The notes under the pieces are model-generated. The model saw only the letters and a program-made list of their open reading frames with translations. It was not told the origin of the DNA and ran no database searches. Shown in pieces: positions 40,017 to 47,808 of a DNA stretch of 48,510 nucleotides; positions within the stretch are counted from its first letter, which is position 1, and each line of letters opens with the position of its first letter. Source of the DNA: a virus; the IMG/VR virus record IMGVR_UViG_3300041402_000691, positions 1 to 48,510 of that record; one strand, given 5' to 3'. The position numbers were made by a program, and so were the translations under genes.

Positions 40017-40373
40017 TTGAAACATGATTTTACAAATCGGATTTCAACAGAGGAAGAAATTAAGATAGCTGAAACCTTATGGGAAAATCGACAAATGACG
40101 CGCAAGTATGGTGAGATGGAAGGGCGTGAGGGAATTGCTTGCGAAGCGGTGGAAACTTATCTTAGATTTCTGAAATCAGTCAGAAGCCATACGATTATTA
40201 AATTCGTAAACGTGTGTGTTGATGATAAGATTCATGGTGCAGATATTTATTATGTATGTTTAGTAGTTCCAACTATCGTAGTTATTATTGTGCATGAAAT
40301 AACTGATCGTAACTGGTATGTTAGTAATCCTGACGGGGATGCTGTTCATGATTATCTTATGGAAAACTTTTAG
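40017..40373 (+). CDS. small unknown protein with palindrome in first codons
   Basis: AAAGGAGG at 40001-40008 favours TTG 40017 (118 residues). Codons 4-8 (HDFTNR) are an exact palindrome, and a second exact copy at 40165 encodes F-L-K-S. A hydrophobic stretch (YYVCLVVPTIVVIIV) may be a strand or a membrane segment. No family is recognised. Confidence 0.6.
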   Translation: MKHDFTNRISTEEEIKIAETLWENRQMTRKYGEMEGREGIACEAVETYLRFLKSVRSHTIIKFVNVCVDDKIHGADIYYVCLVVPTIVVIIVHEITDRNWYVSNPDGDAVHDYLMENF

Positions 40374-40374
40374 C

Positions 40375-40418
40375 CTCGTGCGCGCGTTCCTTTATTTTAA
40401 TACGTGCGCGCGCGCGAG
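40375..40418 (+). terminator. alternating purine-pyrimidine hairpin upstream of the sigma-like gene
   Basis: CTCGTGCGCGCG (40375-40386) pairs with CGCGCGCGCGAG (40407-40418) with one wobble, around a 20-base AT-rich loop. The arms are pure CG/TG alternation, unlike anything else in this AT-rich genome, and could adopt Z-form. It begins right after the upstream stop and ends before the next ribosome site. Confidence 0.55.
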
Positions 40419-40434
40419 AGCGTAGGAGATGCCT

Positions 40435-41025
40435 ATGAAGAGTGATTTGGAAAATCTGGCCGAGAAATTTAAAACCCTCGTCTATAAGATTACTGGAAAA
40501 TATGTTGCAGGTTTTCCAGATAAGACGGACGATATAATAGGAGCAGCAATGCTCGGATTGTGCGAGGGAATCACACAGGCCATTAAGCAAAAGAAAGAAG
40601 AGGCTAATGTTCCAGGATACATTTACATCAACGTGCACAAGGAGATTATTAACTTTCTAATTGCCGATAAGACTATCAAAATTCCACGGTCATATATTAG
40701 AAAGATGAAGATGGAAGCTCTTGAAGCTGGACAATTAGATGATTTCTCGGTTCAAGATTTATTTCCCAAGTTGTTTAGCTTAGCAAAACACAATTATGAT
40801 GATTGGAAAATTGCTTCTAATGATGCTCTTTGGTTCGAAGTGTTTGATGTAATGGACTGGCTTGAGTTGGATGAACTCGAACGTAAGGTAGTCTGGGGTA
40901 AAATTATGGGCTATACTTATCGTGAATTGGCAGAGCAGCTTAATTGCTCTGCTATGTGGCCGAATCTGGTCATGAAAGGAATCCGAGAAAAATGGCAGAA
41001 AAAAGAAAAGCAAGAGAGATATTAG
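40435..41025 (+). CDS. sigma-70-family-like RNA polymerase sigma factor
   Basis: The 196-residue protein has a region 2-like part (DDIIGAAMLGLCEGITQAI, then PGYIYINVHKEIINFLIADK and IKIPRSYIRK) and a region 4-like helix-turn-helix (LDELERKVVWGKIMGYTYRE, then LAEQLNCSAMW). It could redirect host RNA polymerase to phage promoters, perhaps late ones. ATG 40435 is chosen for TAGGAG spacing. An exact palindrome at 40444 covers codons 4-8 (DLENL). Confidence 0.7.
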   Translation: MKSDLENLAEKFKTLVYKITGKYVAGFPDKTDDIIGAAMLGLCEGITQAIKQKKEEANVPGYIYINVHKEIINFLIADKTIKIPRSYIRKMKMEALEAGQLDDFSVQDLFPKLFSLAKHNYDDWKIASNDALWFEVFDVMDWLELDELERKVVWGKIMGYTYRELAEQLNCSAMWPNLVMKGIREKWQKKEKQERY

Positions 41026-41303
41026 GTCCTGATGGAGCACGTGGCCCATATTGGTACAAGACTCTAAAAGATGGGACAGTAAGGTCTTTGGAGAATCCGC
41101 CAAAGGGCGCACATATTATTGAATACACCGAGGAAGTTGAATTCCAATTTTACTGGCATTACTTTACGGTTATGGTTCCTTCTGAAGATGAGGATCACCC
41201 TGTATCATTCTATCTTGGAGAACAATGTGACTTTGAATCTCACCATGGATATGATCGTGGGCCTGGACGTGATCGGGTTATAAGGAGGATGCTAAATGGC
41301 TAA
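40992..41303 (+). CDS. small unknown protein before the ligase
   Basis: This 103-residue protein starts inside the 3' end of the sigma-like gene and overlaps the ligase start by 8 bases. It has GPYWYKTLKDGTVRSLENPP and FYLGEQCDFESHHGYDRGPG. No family is recognised. Confidence 0.6.
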   Translation: MAEKRKAREILGPDGARGPYWYKTLKDGTVRSLENPPKGAHIIEYTEEVEFQFYWHYFTVMVPSEDEDHPVSFYLGEQCDFESHHGYDRGPGRDRVIRRMLNG

Positions 41304-42417
41304 ACGAGAGTTCTTACAACTCGCCCATGATTATGCACGCAAGCATATGGTCGCAGGATACTGGTGGTCAGAGAAGATAGATGGTCACCGAGGATTTTGG
41401 GATGGTGGTATTTCGAGAGGGATTCCCAAAATCAAGGTTCCTTGGGCGAATACAGAAAAGGATTGGCGCTACGTTAAGCAACCAATAGCAACTGGCCTGT
41501 GGTCACGGTATGGTAACGTGATACATGCACCTGATTGGTGGCTTGATCAATTACCCAAGATGCTGTTAGATGGTGAGCTTTGGAATGGTAAACGTGGCGA
41601 TGGCAACCGGCAGGAGATTTCATCAGTTGTTAAAAGGATTGATCCATATGATGTAGATTGGAAACCTTTACATCTGATGGTCTTTGATAGTCCTCCGTTT
41701 GATACTATCTTTGCGGATGGGCTAATTGATAATATTCATTACCATAAAAAGTTTGAGGGTATTTATCGGTGGTCATTATTTGATTGTCCTAAATTTACTT
41801 ATTATAAACTGTTTAAGAAAGAAGCCAAGTATCGAAGTGTTTACCATTCATTGGGTCATGTATTAGAAGGAAATGAAGTGGCTTTGAGACTTGAACAGCA
41901 TGAGCTTGCTTTCCACGGTGTAGTTGCCGATGCAGAGATTAAAGCAGCGATTTCCGAAATCAGCAAGATGAAGGGTGAAGGTATAATGATCCGGAACCCT
42001 GATAAGTTTTATGAGTGTGAACGATCCTATAATATTCTCAAAGTTAAAAAGTGGAAGGATGCCGAAGCTATTGTAATTGGCTATACAACGGGTCGTGCAA
42101 CTGATAAAGGATCAAAGTTGCTTGGGCTGATGGGCGCGCTTATAGTTGAGTGGAAAGGTAATGTTTTTGAATTGTCTGGATTTACTGAGTCTGAAAGGAT
42201 ACTTACCCATGAAAACTATGCGGGTCTGGATTGTGCAGATACTGGTACAATGATTGCGCGTGAATGGGCAGTAAAGAATCCTGAAAAAGAATGCCCGAAT
42301 TGGATTACAAGTATATTATTTCCACGTAGGACAGAAGTTACATTCAAGTATCAAGGATTAACCAAAGATGGGATACCAAATCCAGCCAGTTACTGGCGGA
42401 AAGGAGAAAAGTTTTAA
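41296..42417 (+). CDS. ATP-dependent DNA ligase
   Basis: This 373-residue protein shows nucleotidyltransferase motifs: WWSEKIDGHRGFW (motif I, K27 as AMP-accepting Lys), MLLDGELWNG (motif III), EGIMIRNP (motif IV, about 231-238) and ILKVKKWKDAEAIVIG (motif V). The C-terminal part (FPRRTEVTFKYQGLTKDGIP) is an OB-fold. Length fits T7-like or mitochondrial-type minimal ligases. It seals nicks in replication and repair. Palindromes lie at 41421 (one mismatch) and 41949 (exact). Confidence 0.92.
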   Translation: MAKREFLQLAHDYARKHMVAGYWWSEKIDGHRGFWDGGISRGIPKIKVPWANTEKDWRYVKQPIATGLWSRYGNVIHAPDWWLDQLPKMLLDGELWNGKRGDGNRQEISSVVKRIDPYDVDWKPLHLMVFDSPPFDTIFADGLIDNIHYHKKFEGIYRWSLFDCPKFTYYKLFKKEAKYRSVYHSLGHVLEGNEVALRLEQHELAFHGVVADAEIKAAISEISKMKGEGIMIRNPDKFYECERSYNILKVKKWKDAEAIVIGYTTGRATDKGSKLLGLMGALIVEWKGNVFELSGFTESERILTHENYAGLDCADTGTMIAREWAVKNPEKECPNWITSILFPRRTEVTFKYQGLTKDGIPNPASYWRKGEKF

Positions 42418-42581
42418 TGTCTTTTTTAGAAATTCAAGAAATTTGGAGACTGTGGCAAGAAGGATTGATTACTCAGCAGGAACGTAATGTCAAGATAATG
42501 GCTCTATGTTTAGCAGACATAGGAAATGAATCACAACGCTGTTATCAAAAGATTAGAACATTGGAGAAGAAGAATGAATGA
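42417..42581 (+). CDS. small helical protein (54 residues)
   Basis: AAAGGAGA precedes ATG 42417, which overlaps the ligase stop. The frame ends at TGA 42579-42581, overlapping the next ATG (42574). It is helical (MSFLEIQEIWRLWQEGLITQ) with a C-terminal KKNE. No family is recognised. Confidence 0.65.
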   Translation: MSFLEIQEIWRLWQEGLITQQERNVKIMALCLADIGNESQRCYQKIRTLEKKNE

Positions 42582-42933
42582 TACTACTTCAGGAATTGTT
42601 GGTAGGTTGGTCAACGACGAGAATCTTAGTCAAAGGTTCAGGAAAAGATTAGCTTCGATATTTTTTCCATCGAATGTTATCCTGGTTGAAGACCCTTTGT
42701 CTGAGTTCGAGGTTATGTCAGATAGCATCGAACTTGTTTCGGTCTTAACCTGTTGGCCATTGGCAAGTGTTCTTGATCGAGTGACTGAGCTTTACCCCCC
42801 GATTGAAGGACACTATTGGAAATTTTACCAGTACATGAGGCATCCAAAAAGAAGATGCTATATGTACATAACGCTCAAAATGACGGAGGGTAGCTATGAA
42901 GAAAAAGAGGGTGCAAGAATTACCACCATGTGA
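42574..42933 (+). CDS. unknown protein, 119 residues
   Basis: The start ATG 42574 overlaps the preceding gene, with GGAGAAGAAG upstream. It is mixed alpha/beta (FEVMSDSIELVSVLTCWPLA). The 3' end overlaps the next gene by 38 bases. Function unknown. Confidence 0.6.
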   Translation: MNDTTSGIVGRLVNDENLSQRFRKRLASIFFPSNVILVEDPLSEFEVMSDSIELVSVLTCWPLASVLDRVTELYPPIEGHYWKFYQYMRHPKRRCYMYITLKMTEGSYEEKEGARITTM

Positions 42934-43300
42934 TTTTGCAAATCTGTCTCCTGTCGCAGAGACGTGTAGTCTCTACGCAAAATATGATGCGCCCACTAAA
43001 TCTGGTTCATGGGCATTTATGTGCGAAGCACATTATAAGATGCATGCAGCAAAGGGAGCAGATGCATTAGGTTGTGAATTTGTTGTGGGTATTGCCAAGC
43101 CTAAAGATAGCAGCATATTACGGGGCATTGAACCTGGACTCGAAGACTTGGAGTATTGGGAAGAAGTTCTAATGAATAGTGAGAGATTCATTAAGTGTCC
43201 AAATTGTAGTGAATTAAAATGCCTGGAACCTGATGCTGAAGGCATATACCATTGTGAGGGGTGTGGGATGCGTGTCAAGTGTCCTACGCCGCCAATGTAA
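42896..43300 (+). CDS. zinc-ribbon protein, unknown
   Basis: GGAGGG precedes ATG 42896 (134 residues). The C-terminal end has KCPNCSELKC and HCEGCGMRV, a zinc ribbon, and the N-terminal part has CDFAN, TCSLYAKYD and MCEAHYKM, a possible second site. An exact palindrome at 42932 encodes D-F-A-N-L, codons 13-17. Probably nucleic-acid binding. Confidence 0.65.
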   Translation: MKKKRVQELPPCDFANLSPVAETCSLYAKYDAPTKSGSWAFMCEAHYKMHAAKGADALGCEFVVGIAKPKDSSILRGIEPGLEDLEYWEEVLMNSERFIKCPNCSELKCLEPDAEGIYHCEGCGMRVKCPTPPM

Positions 43301-43310
43301 GGAGGTTGCT

Positions 43311-43637
43311 ATGAGTCAAACACCTTCAAAACGTAGGCGTATGGGTCGAGAAAACTTTGAGCCAGGTACTGATCCAAATGATATTAATCCATATCTTAAT
43401 GAACGAAAAAAGGAATGGTTCAGTGATGTTTATGCCCGAGATTGGATGGATGGATGGCTTGAAGCCCAAGCGGCTTATGATGCCGAACAAGTCGATAACG
43501 CCAATGAAAAGGAGCATTGGGTTACGGCAACTTTTGAAGATGGAAGTGAGGAACAGATAGGTGAAGTGGAGTTTGATTCCTCAAATCCACCAACGGAGCT
43601 GGAGATAGATGGTGTCGCTTATAAAGCCCAATTTTAA
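43311..43637 (+). CDS. small acidic protein, unknown
   Basis: AAGGAGG precedes ATG 43311 (108 residues). It has a basic start (SKRRRMGRENF) and an acidic remainder with a WVTATFEDGSEEQIGEVEF beta segment. A one-mismatch palindrome at 43575 is near the end. No family is recognised. Confidence 0.6.
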   Translation: MSQTPSKRRRMGRENFEPGTDPNDINPYLNERKKEWFSDVYARDWMDGWLEAQAAYDAEQVDNANEKEHWVTATFEDGSEEQIGEVEFDSSNPPTELEIDGVAYKAQF

Positions 43638-43646
43638 GGAGACGCT

Positions 43647-44402
43647 ATGGTCGAATCTGGTATTTTTGTCGAGGGTGTCCCTCTTGAAGAGCATCTGATA
43701 GATAAAGAACGGAAGAAACTTTATGAAGATACTCTGGCCGAGATAGAGGGACAAAAGAAGTTAACATATAAGAGTAGGGGTGTTACAATGGAGGTTAAGT
43801 ATGGCATACGGCCAAGCCATGTGAGACATGTAACCCCTCAGGAGTATTTTATGAAAGAAAATATTGATAGATGTAAAAGTGGCCCGGAGTATATCCTGAC
43901 TATTTTTCAGGATGGATTACCTCAAACAGTCGTTTCTTTATTCGAGCGTTTCGAACATTGGGAAATCGAACTCGGTGCGAGCGGTATTCGCCAAGCTTTC
44001 TACAAGATACTGAAACAGTATCCCGATCTGTTTGTCACAGCCAAGAACGATGAGAACAAAACAATCTATACAATGATACCTGCTGCGTGTCAGTTGCCTC
44101 ATGAAGAGATTCTCAAATTATGGCGCAAGCATATTACGTGGCACATATTGTTAGAGCAGCAACCCGCTCTCAAGAAGGCATTAACTTCGAAGGTTCTTGA
44201 TAGCAAGGAAGCTGCTCAGGTTTCATTGAGTGATGTTCTTGCTTCACTCGAAAAGTGGCAGGAAACTGTTGCTAATTTAAACACTCGTTTGTGCAAGTTA
44301 GAACAGGTGAAAGATGAGTTTGTCAAGGGCGCGATAGACCCGGAGTATCGCGGTTCCTTCGACGTCAACATTAATATTAACTTCGGGCGGAAGGAGGGAT
44401 GA
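43647..44402 (+). CDS. unknown protein, 251 residues
   Basis: AAGGAGA precedes ATG 43647. The protein is mostly helical, with GIRQAFYKILKQYPDLFVTA, a winged-helix-like part, and a coiled coil near the end (ASLEKWQETVANLNTRLCKL). Its TGA (44400-44402) is part of the palindrome at 44401. The function is unknown. Confidence 0.6.
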   Translation: MVESGIFVEGVPLEEHLIDKERKKLYEDTLAEIEGQKKLTYKSRGVTMEVKYGIRPSHVRHVTPQEYFMKENIDRCKSGPEYILTIFQDGLPQTVVSLFERFEHWEIELGASGIRQAFYKILKQYPDLFVTAKNDENKTIYTMIPAACQLPHEEILKLWRKHITWHILLEQQPALKKALTSKVLDSKEAAQVSLSDVLASLEKWQETVANLNTRLCKLEQVKDEFVKGAIDPEYRGSFDVNININFGRKEG

Positions 44403-44414
44403 TTTGCAAAATCT
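44400..44414. repeat. palindrome containing a stop codon and a TTG start (exact)
   Basis: TGATTTGCAAAATCT contains the TGA of the upstream gene and the TTG start (44404) of the next. AAGGAGGGA at 44391-44399 is the ribosome site. It is the clearest example of an operator-like site replacing the intergenic space. Confidence 0.8.
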
Positions 44415-44631
44415 GTTGAATCTTGAGCGGAAGCTTAGGGAAATGGGACAACAGATCACTGATGCGGAACTCGGTCAGGAAGTAGCCGAGGAGCAAGCGG
44501 TGTTCTGGGAAAAAAAGGCAAAGGCGCTTGAATTAGAAGCTAAGCAAAATATGTACAGGTTATCAAGGCTGGCTTCTGTCGAGCAGGAACTGGAAACCTA
44601 CAAAAGTAAGGTAGGAGATTTAGTCAAATGA
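44404..44631 (+). CDS. small coiled-coil protein, TTG start inside palindrome
   Basis: This 75-residue, nearly all helical protein (ELGQEVAEEQAVFWEKKAKA) has heptad spacing. TTG 44404 is the only start that fits AAGGAGGG. It overlaps the nuclease gene by 4 bases, so it may be a partner of the nuclease or of the upstream helical protein. Confidence 0.65.
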   Translation: MQNLLNLERKLREMGQQITDAELGQEVAEEQAVFWEKKAKALELEAKQNMYRLSRLASVEQELETYKSKVGDLVK

Positions 44632-45638
44632 GAACGCCCGAATACCTATCGCCTACGTCGATTGGCGTGTGGCGAAGAGATCGCAGGGAGTTCTATCTGA
44701 TCTATCTTGCTGATAATCGACCGCCAAGGATTCCGCAGACTCAAGCAATGGCAATAGGCGCAGCGTTCGATGCCTATGTTAAAAGCTACTTGCATGAGCG
44801 TATATTCGGAAAGGGTGCAAATCCTATATTCGAATTTACAACGCTGTTCGAAGCTCAGGTCGAGAAGCATAACAGAGATTGGGCAATGCGTCACGGAGCG
44901 CACGTCTTTAATTCTTATCGTGATTGTGGCGCGCTGTCCGATCTCATGCTTGATTTGAATGATGCCGAGGGCGAACCTCAGTTCGAAATGCAAATTACAG
45001 GGCGCATTGTTCATTCGTCTTGTATCGGTGGCATCATCTTGTTAGGCAAACCTGATATTCATTTTATTAACAAGAGTGGGGCGTTTGTTGTTTATGACTG
45101 GAAGGTTAATGGTTATATGTCTGCGTCGACTACGTCGCCGAAGAAGGGATATATTAAAATCTATGATGCCTTTACATTAACACACAGCAATCAACATGGC
45201 AAGTCACATAAAGATTGTCAGATGATGCTTGTTGATGGTATCTATATTAATATAGCCCATTACATGGAGGACGTTGACCAGGGATGGACCGATCAAACAA
45301 CAATCTACTCATGGATATTGGGGGCCGAGGTTGGTAGTAAGTTTACCGTGGCTATTGATCAGATAGTTTGTAAAGGGTCTGGTAATGAATTTCCATATCT
45401 CAGAGTCGCAATGCATCGGAACAGAGTTTCAGAGCCATATCAACTTAAGTTACATGACGAGATTGCCGATATCTGGACGCGAGTCAAGGCCGGTAAATCG
45501 CATATCTTTGATGAAATGACTCCAGAAGAATCTGTTAAGAAATGTGATGTTTTGGATTTGGTATTCAAAAGTTATCAGGATGATCATAAATATAGTGATT
45601 GGTTCAATGTCATGAGCCGTTCACACTCAAACTTTTGA
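44628..45638 (+). CDS. RecB/Cas4-type PD-(D/E)xK exonuclease
   Basis: The 336-residue protein starts YLSPTSIGVWRRDRREFYLI, the S-x-x...W-x-R-R-F opening of RecB-like nucleases, then MAIGAAFDAYVKSYL. The active site reads GKPDIHFINK (D) and VVYDWKVNGY (D-x-K), followed by Q..Y segments (KDCQMMLVDGIYI). It probably processes DNA ends in recombination, near the ligase and unknown helical genes. Confidence 0.75.
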   Translation: MRTPEYLSPTSIGVWRRDRREFYLIYLADNRPPRIPQTQAMAIGAAFDAYVKSYLHERIFGKGANPIFEFTTLFEAQVEKHNRDWAMRHGAHVFNSYRDCGALSDLMLDLNDAEGEPQFEMQITGRIVHSSCIGGIILLGKPDIHFINKSGAFVVYDWKVNGYMSASTTSPKKGYIKIYDAFTLTHSNQHGKSHKDCQMMLVDGIYINIAHYMEDVDQGWTDQTTIYSWILGAEVGSKFTVAIDQIVCKGSGNEFPYLRVAMHRNRVSEPYQLKLHDEIADIWTRVKAGKSHIFDEMTPEESVKKCDVLDLVFKSYQDDHKYSDWFNVMSRSHSNF

Positions 45639-45647
45639 AAGGAATGT

Positions 45648-45677
45648 GGTTCGGGGTCTATTGTTAGGCCCCGAACC
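45648..45677 (+). terminator. 9-bp hairpin after the RecB-type nuclease
   Basis: GGTTCGGGG (45648-45656) pairs with CCCCGAACC (45669-45677) with a 12-base loop. No T run follows, so it may be a processing or Rho-assisted stop. It lies 10 bases after the nuclease stop codon. Confidence 0.5.
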
Positions 45678-45689
45678 CAATACATTATT

Positions 45690-45767
45690 ATGCAATGGGG
45701 AAAATTTTGGATCATCACAATTCTTGTGTGCATAATTCTGTTTCTTGTATTTTATGGAGGGAGGTGA
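45690..45767 (+). CDS. micro-protein of 25 residues, single membrane span
   Basis: MQWGKFWIITILVCIILFLV followed by FYGGR is almost wholly hydrophobic and ends at TGA 45765-45767, inside the palindrome at 45766. No good ribosome site is visible, but the composition is not random and it couples to the next start. Confidence 0.35.
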   Translation: MQWGKFWIITILVCIILFLVFYGGR

Positions 45768-45779
45768 TTTTGGAAATCT
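45765..45779. repeat. palindrome containing a stop codon and a TTG start (exact)
   Basis: TGATTTTGGAAATCT contains the TGA of the micro-ORF and TTG 45770, the best-spaced start after GGAGGGAGG (45756-45764). It repeats the arrangement at 44400. Confidence 0.75.
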
Positions 45780-46294
45780 TTTCAATTAAATTATGGCGAC
45801 GAGAAGCCAGACGCTTGTTGGATGAGATGGTTAATCCAACCAGTGTTTACAGTAAACTTATGAAAGGATATACAATGAAAGAGAAAATTATCTGTTACCA
45901 TATTGATACTGAAGATTACAGTATCCCATCGAAATGTGGTGAGCTTCATGATCCTCGCACCAAGTGGTTGTGGGGTCACATGCTAACCAACAAAGCAACT
46001 CGTGATGATAGTAAGTTTGCTCAGCTATTTTGCCCGGAAGGGCGTCGAGCTAATTGGATTACTCATGCCATGTTCAAGAAGATGGCATCAATAATGGTTC
46101 ACAAGTACTCGTGGTTACTTCCAAACACTGATTTGGAAGGGATTGTTGCAGGAGTCCAAATGTTATCAAAGTATCAAGCACATCGCCTATTCAAGGCACT
46201 TATAAAACATCCTGCATTCTGTGTTGATGATAAGTATAATAATCAGAGTCGTCATTGCCACGATCAACGATATTGGGTCTGGTTGCGGGATTAG
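45770..46294 (+). CDS. unknown protein, 174 residues
   Basis: TTG 45770 fits the GGAGGGAGG site; ATG 45875 after AAAGGATA is an alternative that would remove an amphipathic N-terminal helix (MEIFSIKLWRREARRLLDEM). The rest is mixed with a W-rich part (DPRTKWLWGHMLTNKATRDD). No family is recognised. Confidence 0.55.
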   Translation: MEIFSIKLWRREARRLLDEMVNPTSVYSKLMKGYTMKEKIICYHIDTEDYSIPSKCGELHDPRTKWLWGHMLTNKATRDDSKFAQLFCPEGRRANWITHAMFKKMASIMVHKYSWLLPNTDLEGIVAGVQMLSKYQAHRLFKALIKHPAFCVDDKYNNQSRHCHDQRYWVWLRD

Positions 46295-46312
46295 GGCGGA
46301 AGGAGGTATTAT

Positions 46313-46558
46313 ATGAAAGTGTTCGTATTGATAGAAGCGGAACTCCCAACACACATGGACGACGAGGACTTTGCAGCTTATGCGAAGGACTCGGTTCAAG
46401 CGTGCGTCGGTGGGTACCATCCTAATGATCCGATATTCGCTTTAGATCGAAAGTCTGTTAAAGCGTATATCGTTAAAGAGGAGAAACCTAATGATATTAA
46501 AACTCTTAAAACTCTTATTCGCGCTGATAGTAGCGTTAGTCTTATTAAGTTGCAATGA
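46313..46558 (+). CDS. small unknown protein
   Basis: AAGGAGG precedes ATG 46313 (81 residues). It has a beta start (MKVFVLIEAELPTHMDDEDF) and a VKAYIVKEE strand, like small ferredoxin-fold proteins. It overlaps the lipoprotein gene by 68 bases, so its tail may be non-essential. Function unknown. Confidence 0.55.
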   Translation: MKVFVLIEAELPTHMDDEDFAAYAKDSVQACVGGYHPNDPIFALDRKSVKAYIVKEEKPNDIKTLKTLIRADSSVSLIKLQ

Positions 46559-46811
46559 GGTTGACGCAAAAGAATGGAAGTCTGGTGTTAAGTCTGGTGG
46601 TGCAAATAAGAAGTATACAAAGGACAATTCCGGTGGTGAAAGGAACCATAAGCATAGTAAGAACTGTAAGCATAACCGGAAGCAGAAGAAATTCTACCGG
46701 AAAACCACACGCTACTGGAAGTATTCTGGAGCCGACAACCAGGGGCGTTTGGAGCATATCACTGAGAGCGAGAGCAACTATGAACCTCGCGACAGGTACT
46801 ATAAGAAGTGA
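46491..46811 (+). CDS. small basic lipoprotein
   Basis: GAGGAGA precedes ATG 46491 (106 residues). The N-terminus is a lipoprotein signal: basic start, LLKLLFALIVALVLLSC with a canonical LLSC lipobox. The mature part is very basic and His/Lys/Tyr rich (NHKHSKNCKHNRKQKKFYRK). It would be anchored to a membrane and might block receptors or DNA entry (superinfection exclusion), which is only a guess. Confidence 0.65.
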   Translation: MILKLLKLLFALIVALVLLSCNEVDAKEWKSGVKSGGANKKYTKDNSGGERNHKHSKNCKHNRKQKKFYRKTTRYWKYSGADNQGRLEHITESESNYEPRDRYYKK

Positions 46812-47116
46812 TATACTACCAAGAGAATGAACGAGGTCTGTGGATATATTTACAGACTGATGTTCGAAATCAGGACGGGTTGCCTGTTCTCCCTTCGGGG
46901 AGGACAGAACCCCTAATGGTAGGATTCGTCGGTGATCCTGCTGAAATTGAAGATTGCAAACTGCTTGTTGAGGACTTACGCAGGCGCTTGGGATTATCCA
47001 AGGATAGGAGATTGTCGAGTGACAGAAGGAAACAAAATTATCCAATTTCCATTGAGCGAAGAAGGAAAAGAACGAATGGAGATAGGCGCAATCGTAATGA
47101 AATGTGTCATGTTTGA
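46808..47116 (+). CDS. small unknown protein with Arg-rich end
   Basis: GTG 46808 overlaps the lipoprotein stop (102 residues). The first part is folded-like (RGLWIYLQTDVRNQDGLPVL, VGDPAEIEDCKLLVEDL) and the end is strongly Arg-rich where the next gene overlaps it. A one-mismatch palindrome lies at 46859. Moderate support. Confidence 0.5.
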   Translation: MIYYQENERGLWIYLQTDVRNQDGLPVLPSGRTEPLMVGFVGDPAEIEDCKLLVEDLRRRLGLSKDRRLSSDRRKQNYPISIERRRKRTNGDRRNRNEMCHV

Positions 47117-47270
47117 TGGGAATCGAATGTGGGTTGATGCATACCAACAGCGAGCGTCGGATGGTAAAATGTTTAATATTAACTCGGAGCCTGTTGCGAT
47201 AGGCCCCGGTGACACAATCACTATTATACTTTCGAAGAATCCAATTGATCCTGATTTGATTGTTCCGTAG
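47019..47270 (+). CDS. small beta-rich protein
   Basis: TAGGAG precedes GTG 47019 (83 residues). The sequence is beta-rich (IGAIVMKCVMFDGNRMWVDA, GDTITIILSKNPIDPDLIVP). It overlaps the previous gene by 98 bases. The ribosome site and clean end support it. Confidence 0.5.
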   Translation: MTEGNKIIQFPLSEEGKERMEIGAIVMKCVMFDGNRMWVDAYQQRASDGKMFNINSEPVAIGPGDTITIILSKNPIDPDLIVP

Positions 47271-47298
47271 TTTTACTTGACTTCGGGAAGGAGGTTTT

Positions 47299-47769
47299 GT
47301 GGCATATCTAAAGTTTTGCCTACCCATCAAAGGCTCTGGTGGACTGGTTGAATGTTTTTATCTAAAAAATGTAGCCATGTTCAATATACCAGGAGCGGTG
47401 TTATATCTGATAGACATATCAGACGATGATGGGGCGATTATGGCTGTCCCCATATGGCGAGAGAATGCTTCATCTGAGGCTATTTTCAAACGTATGCGGG
47501 CTATCTTGCGACACCTTGGAATTAATAAGTTTGGTAAAGATGGGTTGATTTGCAAAATCAAGAAGGATACCTACTACAAGGGAAAGCAAGTGTTTTATTA
47601 CGGTGACAAACCAAAGATGATGAATGCCGGTATTGTAGAGGTTTCAATCCGGAATGCTTTTGGTGTGTTGCCGAATCATAACAATGCCCTGCGTGTTGGT
47701 GTTAGAGAAGCTGATGGGCAACCGGATACTGGGGCTTTGGTGTTAGATGCTGAAGTATTCGGTAACTAA
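47299..47769 (+). CDS. unknown protein, 156 residues
   Basis: GAAGGAGG precedes GTG 47299. The protein is mixed (LKFCLPIKGSGGLVECFYL, WRENASSEAIFKRMRAILRH) and contains an exact palindrome at 47547 that encodes I-C-K-I. No family is recognised. Confidence 0.6.
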   Translation: MAYLKFCLPIKGSGGLVECFYLKNVAMFNIPGAVLYLIDISDDDGAIMAVPIWRENASSEAIFKRMRAILRHLGINKFGKDGLICKIKKDTYYKGKQVFYYGDKPKMMNAGIVEVSIRNAFGVLPNHNNALRVGVREADGQPDTGALVLDAEVFGN

Positions 47770-47808
47770 CTTTTACTGCGTCGAGCGGTAAGGAAAGGTA
47801 TATATTAT

